Of a DNA stretch of 64,000 nt, positions 1 to 8,946 are shown in pieces (position 1 is the stretch's first letter; each line of letters opens with the position of its first letter). The notes below the pieces were generated by a model. It worked only from the letters and a program-made list of their open reading frames with translations. It had not been told where the DNA came from and ran no database searches. This DNA comes from an uncultured Mobiluncus sp. (GTDB lineage: Bacteria; Actinomycetota; Actinomycetes; Actinomycetales; Actinomycetaceae): the NCBI RefSeq assembly GCF_947087965.1, contig NZ_CAMUES010000002.1:186001-250000 (forward strand), written 5' to 3'. Made by a program: the position numbers and the translations under genes.

Positions 1-351
1 GTGGCTGATCGCGCACTACGCGGGATGCGTATGGGTTCCAATTCTCTTGAGTCCGAAGAAGGCGTTGTTTTTGTAGAGCGCCAAAATGTGGACTACACCT
101 GCCCGGAAGGACACGCTTTCGATATTCCCTTCGCGATTGACGCTGAGGTGCCAGATGCCTGGGATTGCCCGATTTGTTCGAAAATCGCAGTACGAAACGG
201 CGCGGAAGACTTCCAAGAAGAAAACACCGCCAAACCGCAGCGCAACCACTGGGAGCATCTCATTGAACGGCGCACCGAGGAAGAACTCCAGATTCTGTTA
301 GACGAGCGCTTGGAGGCTTTGCGCTCTGGCCGGCGGCACTACGGACGGTAA
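1..351 (+). CDS. rbpA: RNA polymerase-binding protein RbpA
   Basis: RbpA binds the primary sigma factor and RNA polymerase and stimulates open-complex formation at housekeeping promoters in actinobacteria. The 116-aa product opens MADRALRGMRMG, close to the family N-terminus, and ends in the basic sigma-binding part (WEHLIERRTEEELQ...). The core holds a CPEGH and a CPIC pair (about residues 34-60), which could bind zinc as in Streptomyces RbpA; the mycobacterial protein lacks such a set. The start is GTG at the first base of the window, so its promoter and ribosome-binding site cannot be seen. It is convergent with ppm1, as in other actinobacteria. Confidence 0.93.
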   Translation: MADRALRGMRMGSNSLESEEGVVFVERQNVDYTCPEGHAFDIPFAIDAEVPDAWDCPICSKIAVRNGAEDFQEENTAKPQRNHWEHLIERRTEEELQILLDERLEALRSGRRHYGR

Positions 352-413
352 CGTTAAAAGCGCTGTCTGTTTCATTATGACGCGGTTTCTTTTCCTAGAA
401 AAATGACATAACA

Positions 414-1160
414 CTATGCCAGGTTGCGCAGTTCCCGTATCCGCCATTTAACAACTTCCAGGAACGCTTCCTTGATGATTGACCCGCTCATTTTCGAAGT
501 TCCCGCCCGGCGTTCCACAAAGGTGATGGGCACTTCCACAATCTTGCCCCCCGCCCGGCGCGTCCGCCAGGTCATCTCGATCTGGAAACCATACCCTTTT
601 GATTCAATGACGTAACGCTGCAGCAAACGATTTAGGAAATCGACCCGATAGACCCGAAAACCCGCCGTCGTGTCGGCTACGTCCAGCCTCAGTACCGCAT
701 TGACATAAAAGCTGCCCGCCCGACTCAGCAGTTGGCGCGACCTTGACCATCCCGCGGTCGCTCCCCCGCGCCGCCAGCGCGAGCCGATGACTAGGTCCGG
801 GCGACCGCTGCCGTGAGCCAGAGCCAACAAACGCGGTAAGTCCTCAGGCCGGTGCGAGCCGTCGGCATCGAATTCCCCGACCCAGGTAAATCCGTGACTA
901 TCCGCCCAGGCAAACGCCGCTAAATACGCTGGTCCCAGACCTTCCTTGCCCGCCCGGTGCAACACGTGAAGCTGCGGGCGGTCCGCGGCTAAGGCATCTG
1001 CCAGCTGACCCGTACCGTCAGGCGAGTTATCATCCACGATGAGGATGTGGATCCCCGGTGCTTGGGCCAAAACTTCCCCGATAATCCATTCCAAGTTTTC
1101 CCGTTCGTTATAAGTCGGGATAGCGATAACGGTTTTCGCATTGAGATTAGTGTTTTCCAC
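414..1160 (-). CDS. ppm1: Polyprenol monophosphomannose synthase (GT2 family)
   Basis: Transfers mannose from GDP-mannose to polyprenyl phosphate at the inner face of the membrane, giving the donor for extracytoplasmic mannosylation. The 248-aa protein has the GT2 start IAIPTYNERENL, the IVDDNSPDGT segment, the metal-binding EFDADGSH motif near residue 97, and GSRWRRGG. It has no membrane helix of its own. It overlaps the end of lnt by 14 nt. In Mycobacterium tuberculosis the same two activities are fused in one protein (Lnt-like N-terminus, Ppm C-terminus); here they are separate but overlapping genes, so coupled expression is likely. Confidence 0.92.
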   Translation of the reverse strand: MENTNLNAKTVIAIPTYNERENLEWIIGEVLAQAPGIHILIVDDNSPDGTGQLADALAADRPQLHVLHRAGKEGLGPAYLAAFAWADSHGFTWVGEFDADGSHRPEDLPRLLALAHGSGRPDLVIGSRWRRGGATAGWSRSRQLLSRAGSFYVNAVLRLDVADTTAGFRVYRVDFLNRLLQRYVIESKGYGFQIEMTWRTRRAGGKIVEVPITFVERRAGTSKMSGSIIKEAFLEVVKWRIRELRNLA

Positions 1161-2742
1161 GTTTCCAACTTTCTGTCATAGCTAATAAAACTTGCAAAGC
1201 CGCAGCCAGAACCACCAATACCAGCGATCCCAGCCCGAGCAGCCCCCCGATGACGGTGGCGGGGGTAGTTCCGCTGCGCAGGGGAATATCTGTAACGAAA
1301 CTGCCGGCTGTAAAGTTCGGAATGACCCGGCCTACAATCTGGCCGTGGGCATCAATTCGAGCGGTGGAATCCATGGTGGATACTTGAATAGTGTCCAAAG
1401 CGTGTTCGGCGGCGCGAAAGCGGGCAATGGCGAGTTGCTGGTCAGCTTCATCGGAAGAACCAAAGAAAGAATTCGATGTCGGCACGTAGATGAAGTTCGC
1501 GCCAGTCACCGCTTGGCGCACCAGGTCATCATCGGCAATCTCGTAACAAATCGGGCTGGCCAAGCGCGTGTCTCGACCGGACAATGAGACCTCGAGCTGG
1601 GCCACGCTTTCGCCCGCAACCAAATCCGTGGGAACCAAGGTGGCGAAAGCAGGAATGACAGTGGCAAAGAATTTACGCCAGGGCAGATACTCGCCGAAAG
1701 GAACCAGGTGTTTCTTGGCGTAAGTGTCTCGGACCTCCCCGTCTGACCACACCAATATGGTGTTCTGCAGGGAACTGGTGTCAACTTCGTTCCCGGCAAG
1801 GCTGGCGACCCCCGGTCCGCGCGCCCCGGCTCCCAACGTTCCGGTGATGAGCGGGGCCTGGAAGGCTGCGGTGACTTCGTTCACCAGCGCGGCGGCACTA
1901 GGGCTGGTGCGCGGATCCACGTCTGCCGCGTTTTCTGCCCACAACACCACGTCAACGTGTTGAGCCGTCCGGTGACGCAAACGTAGAGACTCATCCACGT
2001 GATTTTGCAGAACTTCATAGCGTTTTCCGAATGCTGTTTGCGGGTCACGGCCCGGCGTATTGCCTTGGACTGCGGCAGCCGTGACATGCCCGGTAATCTC
2101 AGGCAATGCGGGGTGTACCAGGGTGGGAAAAACGACAGCAGCCACCAGGGCGGCCAGCGACACAATACGTAGGATCAAGCCGCGGTGTCGGCCCAGAAAT
2201 TCCAGCGCGGCGGCGGCAATGAACACGCAGACCCCGCTGACCAGCGCACTACCGCCCCACGGCGCCCATGCCAACAACGGCGTGTCCACCACCGCAAAGG
2301 CAAGTTTGGCCCAGGGAAACCCCCCGAAAGGAATCAAGGCACGCAGCTGTTCCACCCCGACCCAAGCCAGAGGCGCCCAAATCAGCCGCGCCACCCCAAA
2401 CAAACGGGGAAAGCGCGGGATGGCCTGTTCCCCGCGCACCCACACTTGTGCAAAGAAACAGATAAACAGCGTCTCTAGAATGGTCAAGGCAATCCACGGC
2501 AAGACCGAACCGGCGGAAACCCCGGTCCAGGTCAACTGCGGACCGAAAAAACCGAACCCCCATACTGCGGACACCAACAGAACCCGGCGCCCAGACTTGC
2601 CGTGCCGATACTGCCAGCGCAAAGTGCCCAGCAGAATCATGACGGAAGGAATCAGCAACAGCCAGAGATTCCAGTGCGGAAAAGCGAGGGCTCCGGCCAC
2701 TCCCCCTAAGAAAGACAGGGGCAGAGCTATCAGAAGTCCCAC
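1147..2742 (-). CDS. lnt: Apolipoprotein N-acyltransferase
   Basis: Adds the third acyl chain to the N-terminal cysteine of lipoproteins in the membrane. The 531-aa protein begins with several hydrophobic segments (about residues 1-205), followed by a carbon-nitrogen hydrolase domain and a final membrane helix. The expected Glu-Lys-Cys triad is visible: E270 in LWAENAADVDP, K343 in YAKKHLVPFGEYLP, C399 in SPICYEIADDD. The start is GTG, overlapping the helY stop by 13 nt, and the end overlaps ppm1. Substrates in this window include the lipoproteins RibY and MalE. Together with ppm1 it resembles the split form of mycobacterial Ppm1. Confidence 0.93.
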   Translation of the reverse strand: MGLLIALPLSFLGGVAGALAFPHWNLWLLLIPSVMILLGTLRWQYRHGKSGRRVLLVSAVWGFGFFGPQLTWTGVSAGSVLPWIALTILETLFICFFAQVWVRGEQAIPRFPRLFGVARLIWAPLAWVGVEQLRALIPFGGFPWAKLAFAVVDTPLLAWAPWGGSALVSGVCVFIAAAALEFLGRHRGLILRIVSLAALVAAVVFPTLVHPALPEITGHVTAAAVQGNTPGRDPQTAFGKRYEVLQNHVDESLRLRHRTAQHVDVVLWAENAADVDPRTSPSAAALVNEVTAAFQAPLITGTLGAGARGPGVASLAGNEVDTSSLQNTILVWSDGEVRDTYAKKHLVPFGEYLPWRKFFATVIPAFATLVPTDLVAGESVAQLEVSLSGRDTRLASPICYEIADDDLVRQAVTGANFIYVPTSNSFFGSSDEADQQLAIARFRAAEHALDTIQVSTMDSTARIDAHGQIVGRVIPNFTAGSFVTDIPLRSGTTPATVIGGLLGLGSLVLVVLAAALQVLLAMTESWKRGKH

Positions 2743-5180
2743 GTCACCACTCCCCGTTTGACCTGGTTGATGACGCTGCGGAATTTCGTGTGCAGAGCCG
2801 GATTGAGATTCAGTTTGCGCAGCTGGTCAGCGAGGTCAATGACCTGGCGAATGACCCGCACAAAGTCCCCGGCGCTCATGCCGGTCAGTTCCAGACACTG
2901 CCCAAGGCTGATTTCCTGGGCCCACGCCACGACCCCGGGCAGCAAATCCGTTTCCAACGGCGGATAGGCCTCGAGGTAGTGTTCTTGCTGCAGGGTGGCG
3001 ATTTCAAAGTTAATCCGTGCCATGGATTCCAAGGCCGCGGCCAGGCTGGGGGAAGCCTCGGCTGGAATCAAGCGAGACAAACCTCCGGTGCGATTTTGCG
3101 CCAGGCACACGGAGAGCGCCCCCGCCAAATCCGCCACATTCAAATCATCGAAAACGCCGCGGCGCAAGCATTCCACAACCAATAAATCCCGCTCGTTATA
3201 CACCGATTGCAGCATGGTTCCGGCGTCACGCAGACGGAAATCATCATCAACATAGTCCAGTTCGCGCAATACTTGACAGGTTTGGTCCAGCTGGCGAGCC
3301 AGGGACTTGGTGCGGTTTTCAATCCTCTGGCGAGTCATCTGGGCAGATTCCCGATTTTTCGCGGCCTGACGGGCTTTCACCAGGTGTTTGTCTCGGTCGG
3401 GACAGCTGTAGACCGGGTGGGATTTCATCTGGGCGCGGGCCTGTTCAATAGCCCGGCGGTCGGCTTGCTGGTTCTCGGGGGTGTTTTCCCCACTGTGGCG
3501 CCGCTGTTTGGCCTGCTTTTCCGCTTTGGAAAGGGCGTTCATTAAGTCCAATAGCGCCAGCACGTCCCCGCGCTCACAGCTCGCCGCGCCTGCTTGATCC
3601 GCGGCCAATTCTTCAAACCGGCGCAGCTGTGAAAACAGTTTGCGCGAACTCCCCAACGCTACGTATTGAGCAAAAGATTTTTCGACAGTTTCCTTCGCAC
3701 CCTCCAAGGTAGTGCGGGCCAGCAGGTTTACTGCCATGTTAAAGGTCGGGACGAAAGCTGAGTGCAGCGGGTATGTTTGCTGACTGGCTAGATTGGCCAG
3801 CAACTGCGGCGGATTCTTCACTTCCATCAGGGTCAGGGCGTACCCCACCGAGTCAATCCCGCGTCGCCCGGCACGGCCCGTGAGCTGGGTGTACTCCCCC
3901 GGCGTCAGGTTTGCGCGCTCCTGGCCGTTCCACTTGTTTAGTGATTCCAAGACGACGGTACGAGCGGGCATATTAATGCCCAGAGCCAGCGTTTCGGTCG
4001 CGAAAACCAGGCGAATCAGGCCTTTTGCGAACAGAGATTCTGTCAGCTGCTTTTGAATCGGTAGCAACCCGGCGTGGTGCGGAGCGATACCGGCGGCCAG
4101 GGTTTCCTCCCAATTCGAAACGTCAATCGCGCTCAAGTCGCCCTGGCTGAAACCTGCCAGGTTCGTCTCGATTTCGAGGCGAATCTGGTCGGCTTCCGGT
4201 TTGGTGGTGAAGCGCAAACCGGCGTCAAATACTTGCGCAGCCGCATCGTTGCAGCCCTGCCGGGAAAAGATAAACACAATCGCCGGAAGCAGGTCTTGCT
4301 GTTCCAGGCTGCGCGCTACCGCGGGTCTGTCCGCGCGTATCCGGCGGGGCATGCGGCCGCGGCGTGGCATGACCTGCTGGGCGGCTTGTGCTAAAAGAGC
4401 CCGGTTCAGATGTCCGCCCACCTCGCCTTTGGCGAACAGGGGCAGGATTTCTCCCGAGGCACTGACCATAAAATGTTTCAACGGCACCGGCCGGACTGAG
4501 GTCGAAACGACCGTGGTAGGACCGCGCAGGGTCTGAAGCCATTGTGCGAACACGTTAGCGTTGGAAATCGTGGCAGAAAGGGAAATGAGTCGCACGGATG
4601 CATCGAGGTGAATAATGATTTCTTCCCACACCGGCCCGCGGAAATGATCGGATAGATAGTGGACCTCATCCATAACGACATATCCCAAGTCAGCCAGCGG
4701 AGCGGCGGCATAAATCATGTTTCGCAGGACTTCCGTGGTCATCACAATGATGGCGGCGTCGCCGTTTATCGCTGTGTCGCCGGTCAACAGTCCGACGTTT
4801 TCCGCACCAAATAACTCCACCAGTTCCAGGTACTTTTGGTTAGATAACGCTTTAATCGGTGTCGTGTAAAACAGGCGTTTGCCCTGGCGCAAAGCCAAGA
4901 AAATCCCATACAGGCCAACGATGGTTTTTCCGGCCGAGGTTGGGGCGCTGACCAGGACATCTTGCCTCTTATCAAGTACCTGGCAAGCCTCGATTTGAAA
5001 GTCGTCCAAGGGGAAATCGAACAGGGCTTGGAACTCGTAGAGTTCCGGGGACTGTTGGTTTGCTTTGAAAGCCTGATACCGCTGTGCAGGAGAGGGGTTA
5101 GCAGCGTCGGCGGCTTCCGTTTGCGCCAATCGCGCGGCGGCTTTCTGGCTTTCGCGGTAACGGTGACGTTTGGGACTCAT
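2730..5180 (-). CDS. helY: Ski2-like DEVH-box helicase HelY
   Basis: An ATP-dependent helicase of the Ski2/Mtr4 superfamily 2 type, called HelY in mycobacteria; its cellular role (probably RNA processing) is not settled. The 816-aa protein shows motif I APTSAGKT (about residues 80-87), TTPIKALSNQK, motif II DEVH (about 172), motif III SAT, and motif VI QLTGRAGRRGID (about 436). The C-terminal half is the helical DSHCT-type region. It is preceded by the small membrane gene at 5193-5513 and overlaps lnt downstream. In mycobacteria helY lies next to tatA-tatC and pafBC; here tatA and tatC are missing from the interval. No clear ribosome-binding site precedes the ATG. Confidence 0.92.
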   Translation of the reverse strand: MSPKRHRYRESQKAAARLAQTEAADAANPSPAQRYQAFKANQQSPELYEFQALFDFPLDDFQIEACQVLDKRQDVLVSAPTSAGKTIVGLYGIFLALRQGKRLFYTTPIKALSNQKYLELVELFGAENVGLLTGDTAINGDAAIIVMTTEVLRNMIYAAAPLADLGYVVMDEVHYLSDHFRGPVWEEIIIHLDASVRLISLSATISNANVFAQWLQTLRGPTTVVSTSVRPVPLKHFMVSASGEILPLFAKGEVGGHLNRALLAQAAQQVMPRRGRMPRRIRADRPAVARSLEQQDLLPAIVFIFSRQGCNDAAAQVFDAGLRFTTKPEADQIRLEIETNLAGFSQGDLSAIDVSNWEETLAAGIAPHHAGLLPIQKQLTESLFAKGLIRLVFATETLALGINMPARTVVLESLNKWNGQERANLTPGEYTQLTGRAGRRGIDSVGYALTLMEVKNPPQLLANLASQQTYPLHSAFVPTFNMAVNLLARTTLEGAKETVEKSFAQYVALGSSRKLFSQLRRFEELAADQAGAASCERGDVLALLDLMNALSKAEKQAKQRRHSGENTPENQQADRRAIEQARAQMKSHPVYSCPDRDKHLVKARQAAKNRESAQMTRQRIENRTKSLARQLDQTCQVLRELDYVDDDFRLRDAGTMLQSVYNERDLLVVECLRRGVFDDLNVADLAGALSVCLAQNRTGGLSRLIPAEASPSLAAALESMARINFEIATLQQEHYLEAYPPLETDLLPGVVAWAQEISLGQCLELTGMSAGDFVRVIRQVIDLADQLRKLNLNPALHTKFRSVINQVKRGVVTWDF

Positions 5181-5192
5181 AGTTTCAGATGT

Positions 5193-5513
5193 TTACTGCC
5201 GCGGTGCCACCAAGTCGTAGCTCGCCCAGCGGTCATGCGCGGCGTTCAGGCGGCGTTGCTTGTTGGCTTTGCGAGCCTGTTTCACCTCGGCGCGAGACAC
5301 TCGTGCCGCGCTCAAAGTTGCGGGGGCGCCCGTGGGTGCGGGCTTTCGGGCCGGTTCGCGAACCGACTCCGGGGGATCGGCGGCGGGCAGTTCTATGTCA
5401 CGAACTGTCCGATAGAGATGTAATCCGCGATAAATAATCCACGCGGTTGTGGCCACAAAAATAATCACGGCGCAAATTACTGCGATGAGCCACACGATGC
5501 CCTGAACACTCAT
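5193..5513 (-). CDS. Small single-pass membrane protein, unknown function
   Basis: I do not recognise this 106-aa product. It has one N-terminal membrane helix (about residues 5-28), then a proline/alanine-rich linker and a strongly basic tail (about 65-95, rich in Arg, Lys and Ala), so the tail probably faces the cytoplasm. It is not TatA: the helix is not followed by the amphipathic TatA helix. It sits between pafBC and helY, where most actinobacteria keep tatA and tatC. The pafBC stop codon lies inside its predicted -10 box TAAGAT, which is 6 nt before the ATG, suggesting its own leaderless transcript. Confidence 0.75.
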   Translation of the reverse strand: MSVQGIVWLIAVICAVIIFVATTAWIIYRGLHLYRTVRDIELPAADPPESVREPARKPAPTGAPATLSAARVSRAEVKQARKANKQRRLNAAHDRWASYDLVAPRQ

Positions 5514-5519
5514 AGCTCA

Positions 5520-5525
5520 ATCTTA
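5520..5525 (-). promoter_or_regulatory. Predicted -10 box TAAGAT of leaderless promoter (small membrane gene)
   Basis: TAAGAT is followed by 6 nt and then the ATG at 5513. No Shine-Dalgarno sequence fits. The box overlaps the pafBC stop codon. Confidence 0.45.
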
Positions 5526-7670
5526 CCCGTCCGCAGCTGACTGTGCGGAGTCGACCTGTGCGTAGAGCGCCAGAGCCGCGGCGCCAACTTCACGGGCCGC
5601 CAACACCACCGGCTCTATCGCCGGTCCACCAATCATGGCTTCTATATCGGGGGCGAGAATCTGTATTACCCGCTGCAGCCAGGCGGCATCTTTGACTTTC
5701 AAACGCACCCGGTACGTAGTCGCGGATTGCTCTACTGTCCGGGCGTGAAGAATCGTGTCCACGTAGGATTTCGCCTGATTTTTTAGCTCCAGGTCCACTG
5801 TCTGGTACTTGTAGCTCGGTTTTTGCGGAAGTTTTTCGGGAATTGTCTGCGCGGTGACACGCAGGTCACCGAGGCGATCCAGACGGTACTTGTGCCATTT
5901 GTTCTTTTCAAGGTTCACCCCCACCAGATACACATGGTAGCGGTCTGTATAGACCGACCGGGGTGCCACGCGGTGTTCCGCAGTGTCCCAACTGGCGTTC
6001 GTGTAAGTGAAAAGGACCGTGTGACCCAGTTCGATGGCCCGGTTTAACGTCTCGATAGAGTTTTGGATGGAGGGCGACACCGTGTTCGCCACCAACTGCG
6101 GAGCGGTCAGTTCGTGCGCCTGGACCAACCAAGAGGCGACCTTCAGACGGGCGGTCGCAATCGCCTCTTGTGACGATGGGGCCAGATAACCGGCGACTTC
6201 CAACCCCAACAGGAGGGACAACGCCTCGTCACCGTTAAAGGACGGGGGCATCACCCAACTGCGAGAACCGTTGACTTCAATAGTCCCGTCCTTGCGTATC
6301 GAAGGCAGGAAACTGTCATAGTCAGATTTTTCGTTGCTGGCGACCGCGTCCAAGTCCAAGAAATCCCAAATAATATTTTTGATGTCCTGAGGTTGTAAGC
6401 CAAAGTGTTTAGCCAGTTCATCTACCGTACAGGTGTTGCCTTGCGTGCTCGCATTAAAGATAAACGTCATCACCGCCAGGGATTCGGTCGTCACGCGCGT
6501 CTGGTTATCGATAGAAACACCGGTATTGCGCGGAGTGAAATCGTCAAACTTGAGCCGCCCCGTTTCGTACTCTCCCTCCGTCAACCTTAGTTCAGTGAGA
6601 CTCTGAGCCGCCCGCACGGTCGCTGTCACAAGTTTCGGGGGGTCGAGCACCACCAGGTGGGTCATTGCTTCGGCGGCCAGACGGCTCCAGGTATAGAAAT
6701 CAGGTCGTTTCGCCCGATACAGATTCCATCCGGAAGGAACCCAGTCTAGCCCAGTCAAACCCAGTTCCGGTCCTGTGCGGGCAAAATCGGAATGCTCACA
6801 AATGAGTTCCGCGTTCATTACTGCTTCCGAGGCTTTTGCGGGATCTGCCACAAAGATAACCCGTTCCAGTGGACTCTCCAGAGAAACGTTGCGCGGAGAT
6901 TCCACGTGTTCCGTAGCATCGAAGGTCTGCCCTGTCACAACCGGATTACTGAGACGGGATAGCTTGAACGTTCGAAAACCTTGGCGGTTTTCGTCAAAAC
7001 CGCGGACATAAAAAAATCCGCGTGACAGCATCATCATCGTGGGACGCACCTGTCGATGCGTAGATTCGCCGTAGCGGGCCTGGTAATCGAATTCGATGTA
7101 ATGGCGTGCGGCGATGGCGCGAAAAATGTCTTGGGTCAGACGCGAAATGAGCACCTGCGACTGGACTTCCAACGGATTGTCAGGGTCAATGTCGCTGACG
7201 GAACGGACGTGAGAATCAATTTGGGTAAAGTCCCCTTCTAATAATCCCAGCGCCAGGTGGACCCAAACTGATTCGGCTGCATCAAAAGCTAGCGTGGGGC
7301 GGCGCGAATCGGGGCGCAGCAGGTATCGGTGTTCCGTTCCCGCATTATTGCGTTTATCATCCACGATGATATCGCCCAGGATTTCGTTGAGGATTTTGAT
7401 GTCGTTGCGGATTTTGACACTGTAATTTTCATGCGATTGAGCCAAGTCGTCACCGCCGGGGCGAGCTGGGAAGTACGGTCCGATGGCGGCGGTATAGGCA
7501 GCGTAGATTTCGTCATAAGTGAGCGGGCGGGCTTCTCGATAAAAAATCGTTAAAAGCCCCTGGTAGCGCCTGGATGCAGAGGCGAGAGCCATGTCAGACG
7601 GCAGGTCATCGCGCCATTCATAATCGTCATCTTCATCGAAAATGTCGGGTTCGCTCGGTGCCTGGTGCAT
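5523..7670 (-). CDS. pafBC: Fused PafB-PafC WYL-domain transcriptional regulator
   Basis: PafBC is the LexA-independent activator of the actinobacterial DNA-damage response; in mycobacteria it is two proteins forming a heterodimer. Here one 715-aa chain carries both halves, each with a winged-helix N-terminus and a WYL domain (WYL regions about residues 188-245 and 565-635), as described for the fused Arthrobacter protein. I chose the ATG at 7670 (MHQAPSEP) rather than the longer frame upstream: there is no ribosome-binding site, but a perfect TATAAT ends 6 nt before this ATG, which fits a leaderless start. It is divergent from the DUF3866 gene. No pafA or proteasome gene is in the window. 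Confidence 0.88.
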   Translation of the reverse strand: MHQAPSEPDIFDEDDDYEWRDDLPSDMALASASRRYQGLLTIFYREARPLTYDEIYAAYTAAIGPYFPARPGGDDLAQSHENYSVKIRNDIKILNEILGDIIVDDKRNNAGTEHRYLLRPDSRRPTLAFDAAESVWVHLALGLLEGDFTQIDSHVRSVSDIDPDNPLEVQSQVLISRLTQDIFRAIAARHYIEFDYQARYGESTHRQVRPTMMMLSRGFFYVRGFDENRQGFRTFKLSRLSNPVVTGQTFDATEHVESPRNVSLESPLERVIFVADPAKASEAVMNAELICEHSDFARTGPELGLTGLDWVPSGWNLYRAKRPDFYTWSRLAAEAMTHLVVLDPPKLVTATVRAAQSLTELRLTEGEYETGRLKFDDFTPRNTGVSIDNQTRVTTESLAVMTFIFNASTQGNTCTVDELAKHFGLQPQDIKNIIWDFLDLDAVASNEKSDYDSFLPSIRKDGTIEVNGSRSWVMPPSFNGDEALSLLLGLEVAGYLAPSSQEAIATARLKVASWLVQAHELTAPQLVANTVSPSIQNSIETLNRAIELGHTVLFTYTNASWDTAEHRVAPRSVYTDRYHVYLVGVNLEKNKWHKYRLDRLGDLRVTAQTIPEKLPQKPSYKYQTVDLELKNQAKSYVDTILHARTVEQSATTYRVRLKVKDAAWLQRVIQILAPDIEAMIGGPAIEPVVLAAREVGAAALALYAQVDSAQSAADG

Positions 7671-7676
7671 AGAAAA

Positions 7677-7682
7677 ATTATA
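7677..7682 (-). promoter_or_regulatory. Predicted -10 box TATAAT of leaderless pafBC promoter
   Basis: Perfect TATAAT, then 6 nt, then the pafBC ATG at 7670. No good -35 element is visible at 16-18 nt. Confidence 0.6.
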
Positions 7683-7726
7683 GCGGCGGACTTCCGGGAT
7701 TGGTCTGGACTCCAGTTTGAAGCGGT

Positions 7727-7732
7727 TATGCT
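7727..7732 (+). promoter_or_regulatory. Predicted -10 box TATGCT of leaderless DUF3866-gene promoter
   Basis: TATGCT, then 6 nt, then GTG at 7739. It lies back to back with the pafBC promoter within a 68-bp gap. Confidence 0.45.
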
Positions 7733-7738
7733 TAACCC

Positions 7739-8929
7739 GTGATGATTCGCAAAGCACGTGTTCTGGAAGTGCAGCGCCAGACCCCACATCAGGTTTTGCG
7801 CTGCGAAATCGTGGCGGCTCCCCCCCGCCAGGATTCCGGACCCGCCGTGAGTTTCCAGCCCGGCGATACTTGCCGAGCCCTTTGCTACCCGGAGTTGCTC
7901 GGAGCCGCGCAGCCCGGCGACATCATCCAGATTGAAGTTTCTCCCCTGGCGAAAGCCTTGGGTACCGGCGGCGAAGCTATGGTTCTGGCTAACGAAACCC
8001 GCCTGCCAGCAGACGAATTACCTAATCCCGGACACTTGGTAAAGGCTCGCTACACCCCACATCAAAAGGTCGTGCTGGGTGCCGATGAACCGGACAGTCC
8101 CTATCATTCCCTGTTGCGTTCGGCGGATAACCTGGATGAACTTCCCGTCTTGGTGACGGATTTACATTCGGCTCTGCCCGCCATCGTAGTGGGATTCCTG
8201 CACCACAGCCCGCATGCCCGTCTGGTCTATATTCAAACTGATGGCGGCGCTCTGCCCCTAGCGTATTCCCGTACCGTGGCCCAATTGCGTGAGTCCGGTA
8301 GTTTAGCCGCCACCATCACCTGTGGGCAGTGCTTTGGTGGTGATTACGAGGCCGTCAGTTTTCCTTCCGCCCTGTTCGTGGCGTCCGAGGTGGTCAAGGC
8401 CGATGCGGTCATTGTGTCCCAAGGTCCGGGCAACCTGGGTACCGGCACTCGTTGGGGCTATTCGGGGGTGGACGGGGCGCAATTTTTGCATACAGCTTCG
8501 GCGTTGAATGGTCATCCCATTGCGGTGCTGCGGATGTCTAGCGGCGACGCGCGTCCCCGGCACTACGGTATTTCGCACCACTCTCTGACCATGCTGACCT
8601 GGATGGGGCTGCCCCCGCTGGACGTGGTCCTTCCGGTTTTCGACCTCGACAATCCCGTAGAAAAGGCCCTAGCCGACCCGAAAGGAACGTTCTCTCCCCT
8701 GGTGACCTCTCAACTGAGCCTGTTGAGAGAACACCATCGGGTCATCGAACAACCCACCACGGGACTTTACGCAGCCCTGGAAGCCTTCCCGGTGAAACTT
8801 TCCACGATGGGGCGAACCCTCAGTGAAGACCCCGCCGCTTTCCTCGCGGCGGCGGCGGCGGGAGCCTACGGAGCGACCGTGCCCACCCGCGAATCCAAGA
8901 AACCACAAAACGATTCCAGCGCCGCGTAG
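7739..8929 (+). CDS. DUF3866 family protein
   Basis: A 396-aa protein that resembles the DUF3866 family, an actinobacterial/firmicute family without an established function. Visible landmarks are an N-terminal beta-rich part (about 1-95), a central segment LHSALPAIVVGF, the glycine-rich SQGPGNLGTGTRWGYSG (about 226-242), and a histidine-rich RPRHYGISHHSL (about 278-289). There is no signal peptide or membrane helix. The start is GTG at 7739 with an in-frame ATG directly after it; the leaderless-type -10 box favours the GTG. Its divergence from pafBC, with which DUF3866 genes are often neighbours, suggests a link to that regulon, which is inference. Confidence 0.75.
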   Translation: MMIRKARVLEVQRQTPHQVLRCEIVAAPPRQDSGPAVSFQPGDTCRALCYPELLGAAQPGDIIQIEVSPLAKALGTGGEAMVLANETRLPADELPNPGHLVKARYTPHQKVVLGADEPDSPYHSLLRSADNLDELPVLVTDLHSALPAIVVGFLHHSPHARLVYIQTDGGALPLAYSRTVAQLRESGSLAATITCGQCFGGDYEAVSFPSALFVASEVVKADAVIVSQGPGNLGTGTRWGYSGVDGAQFLHTASALNGHPIAVLRMSSGDARPRHYGISHHSLTMLTWMGLPPLDVVLPVFDLDNPVEKALADPKGTFSPLVTSQLSLLREHHRVIEQPTTGLYAALEAFPVKLSTMGRTLSEDPAAFLAAAAAGAYGATVPTRESKKPQNDSSAA

Positions 8930-8946
8930 CTGACGCTGCACGGCAG

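Noticed and set aside
2060..2761. 233-codon plus-strand frame opposite lnt
   Set aside because: Low-complexity Pro/Arg/Thr-rich product typical of antisense frames in GC-rich genes; lnt is intact beneath it.
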